A DNA stretch of 64,000 bases from Hippasteria phrygiana (Eukaryota > Echinodermata > Asteroidea > Valvatida > Goniasteridae). Position 1 is the first letter of the stretch. Below are more notes on the stretch, generated by a model, which did no database searches, was not told where the DNA came from, and saw nothing but the letters and a program-made list of their open reading frames with translations. The stretch is taken from assembly GCA_037893225.1 (NCBI GenBank), contig JAZGUH010000327.1:1116001-1180000 (forward strand), in the 5' to 3' direction. The stretch is not shown here.

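Overview
The window is animal nuclear DNA, not microbial. It is an internal stretch of one large host gene on the minus strand, the zinc metallopeptidase insulin-degrading enzyme (IDE, insulysin, M16 family). I can place 17 coding exons between 64000 and 1520 (about 676 codons). All junctions are GT-AG and all phases agree. The exons run from the second half of the inverted zinc motif (HxxEH, cut by the right edge) to the start of the fourth M16 domain. The true start, the first exons and the last exons lie outside the window. The large repeat-filled introns, Polinton, DIRS-like and Penelope-like elements, TTAA-type MITEs and frequent ACATGT/TACATG runs suggest a marine invertebrate, most likely a deuterostome (echinoderm, hemichordate or cephalochordate). 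I cannot resolve the species.

Nearly everything else is intron, and the introns are packed with mobile DNA. From left to right: 1-2.7 kb has foldbacks, a G-rich minisatellite with a duplicated splice donor, and a TTAA MITE. 2.7-10.7 kb has TIR elements with TA or TTAA targets (one nested in another), an (ACGTAC)n array, and fragments of a Myb/SANT-like and a Crypton-like gene. 10.7-22.4 kb has dense exons with small hAT-type MITEs, a 20-bp tandem array, a tRNA-like sequence, and an inverted repeat pair enclosing four exons. 22.4-28.3 kb has a short DIRS-like element and several MITEs.

The 18.3-kb intron at 28.4-46.8 kb carries a decayed Polinton/adintovirus-like element on the plus strand, antisense to IDE. 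Its order is protein-primed DNA polymerase B, packaging ATPase, two accessory ORFs, integrase with chromodomain, penton-like minor capsid, pVI/pX-like core protein, hexon-like major capsid. Its polymerase is split by a hAT transposon, and a Penelope-like retroelement lies between polymerase and ATPase. The ATPase is the only one of these genes with a complete, unbroken frame.

From 46.8 to 54.4 kb there are abutting TTAA MITEs and a family with 5-6 bp target duplications. From 54.6 to 60.7 kb one intron holds a 28/24-bp satellite open in three frames and a DIRS-like element with gag and tyrosine-recombinase ORFs but no room for a reverse transcriptase. From 60.7 to 64 kb are a 27-nt IDE microexon, a hAT MITE with perfect 8-bp target duplications, and the zinc-motif exon.

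No wholly new system is evident. The most notable items are the IDE microexon in the catalytic domain, the gag plus recombinase element without RT, the antisense Polinton with its nested hAT, the nonautonomous hAT relative with a 6-bp target duplication, and the inverted repeat pair that could promote back-splicing.
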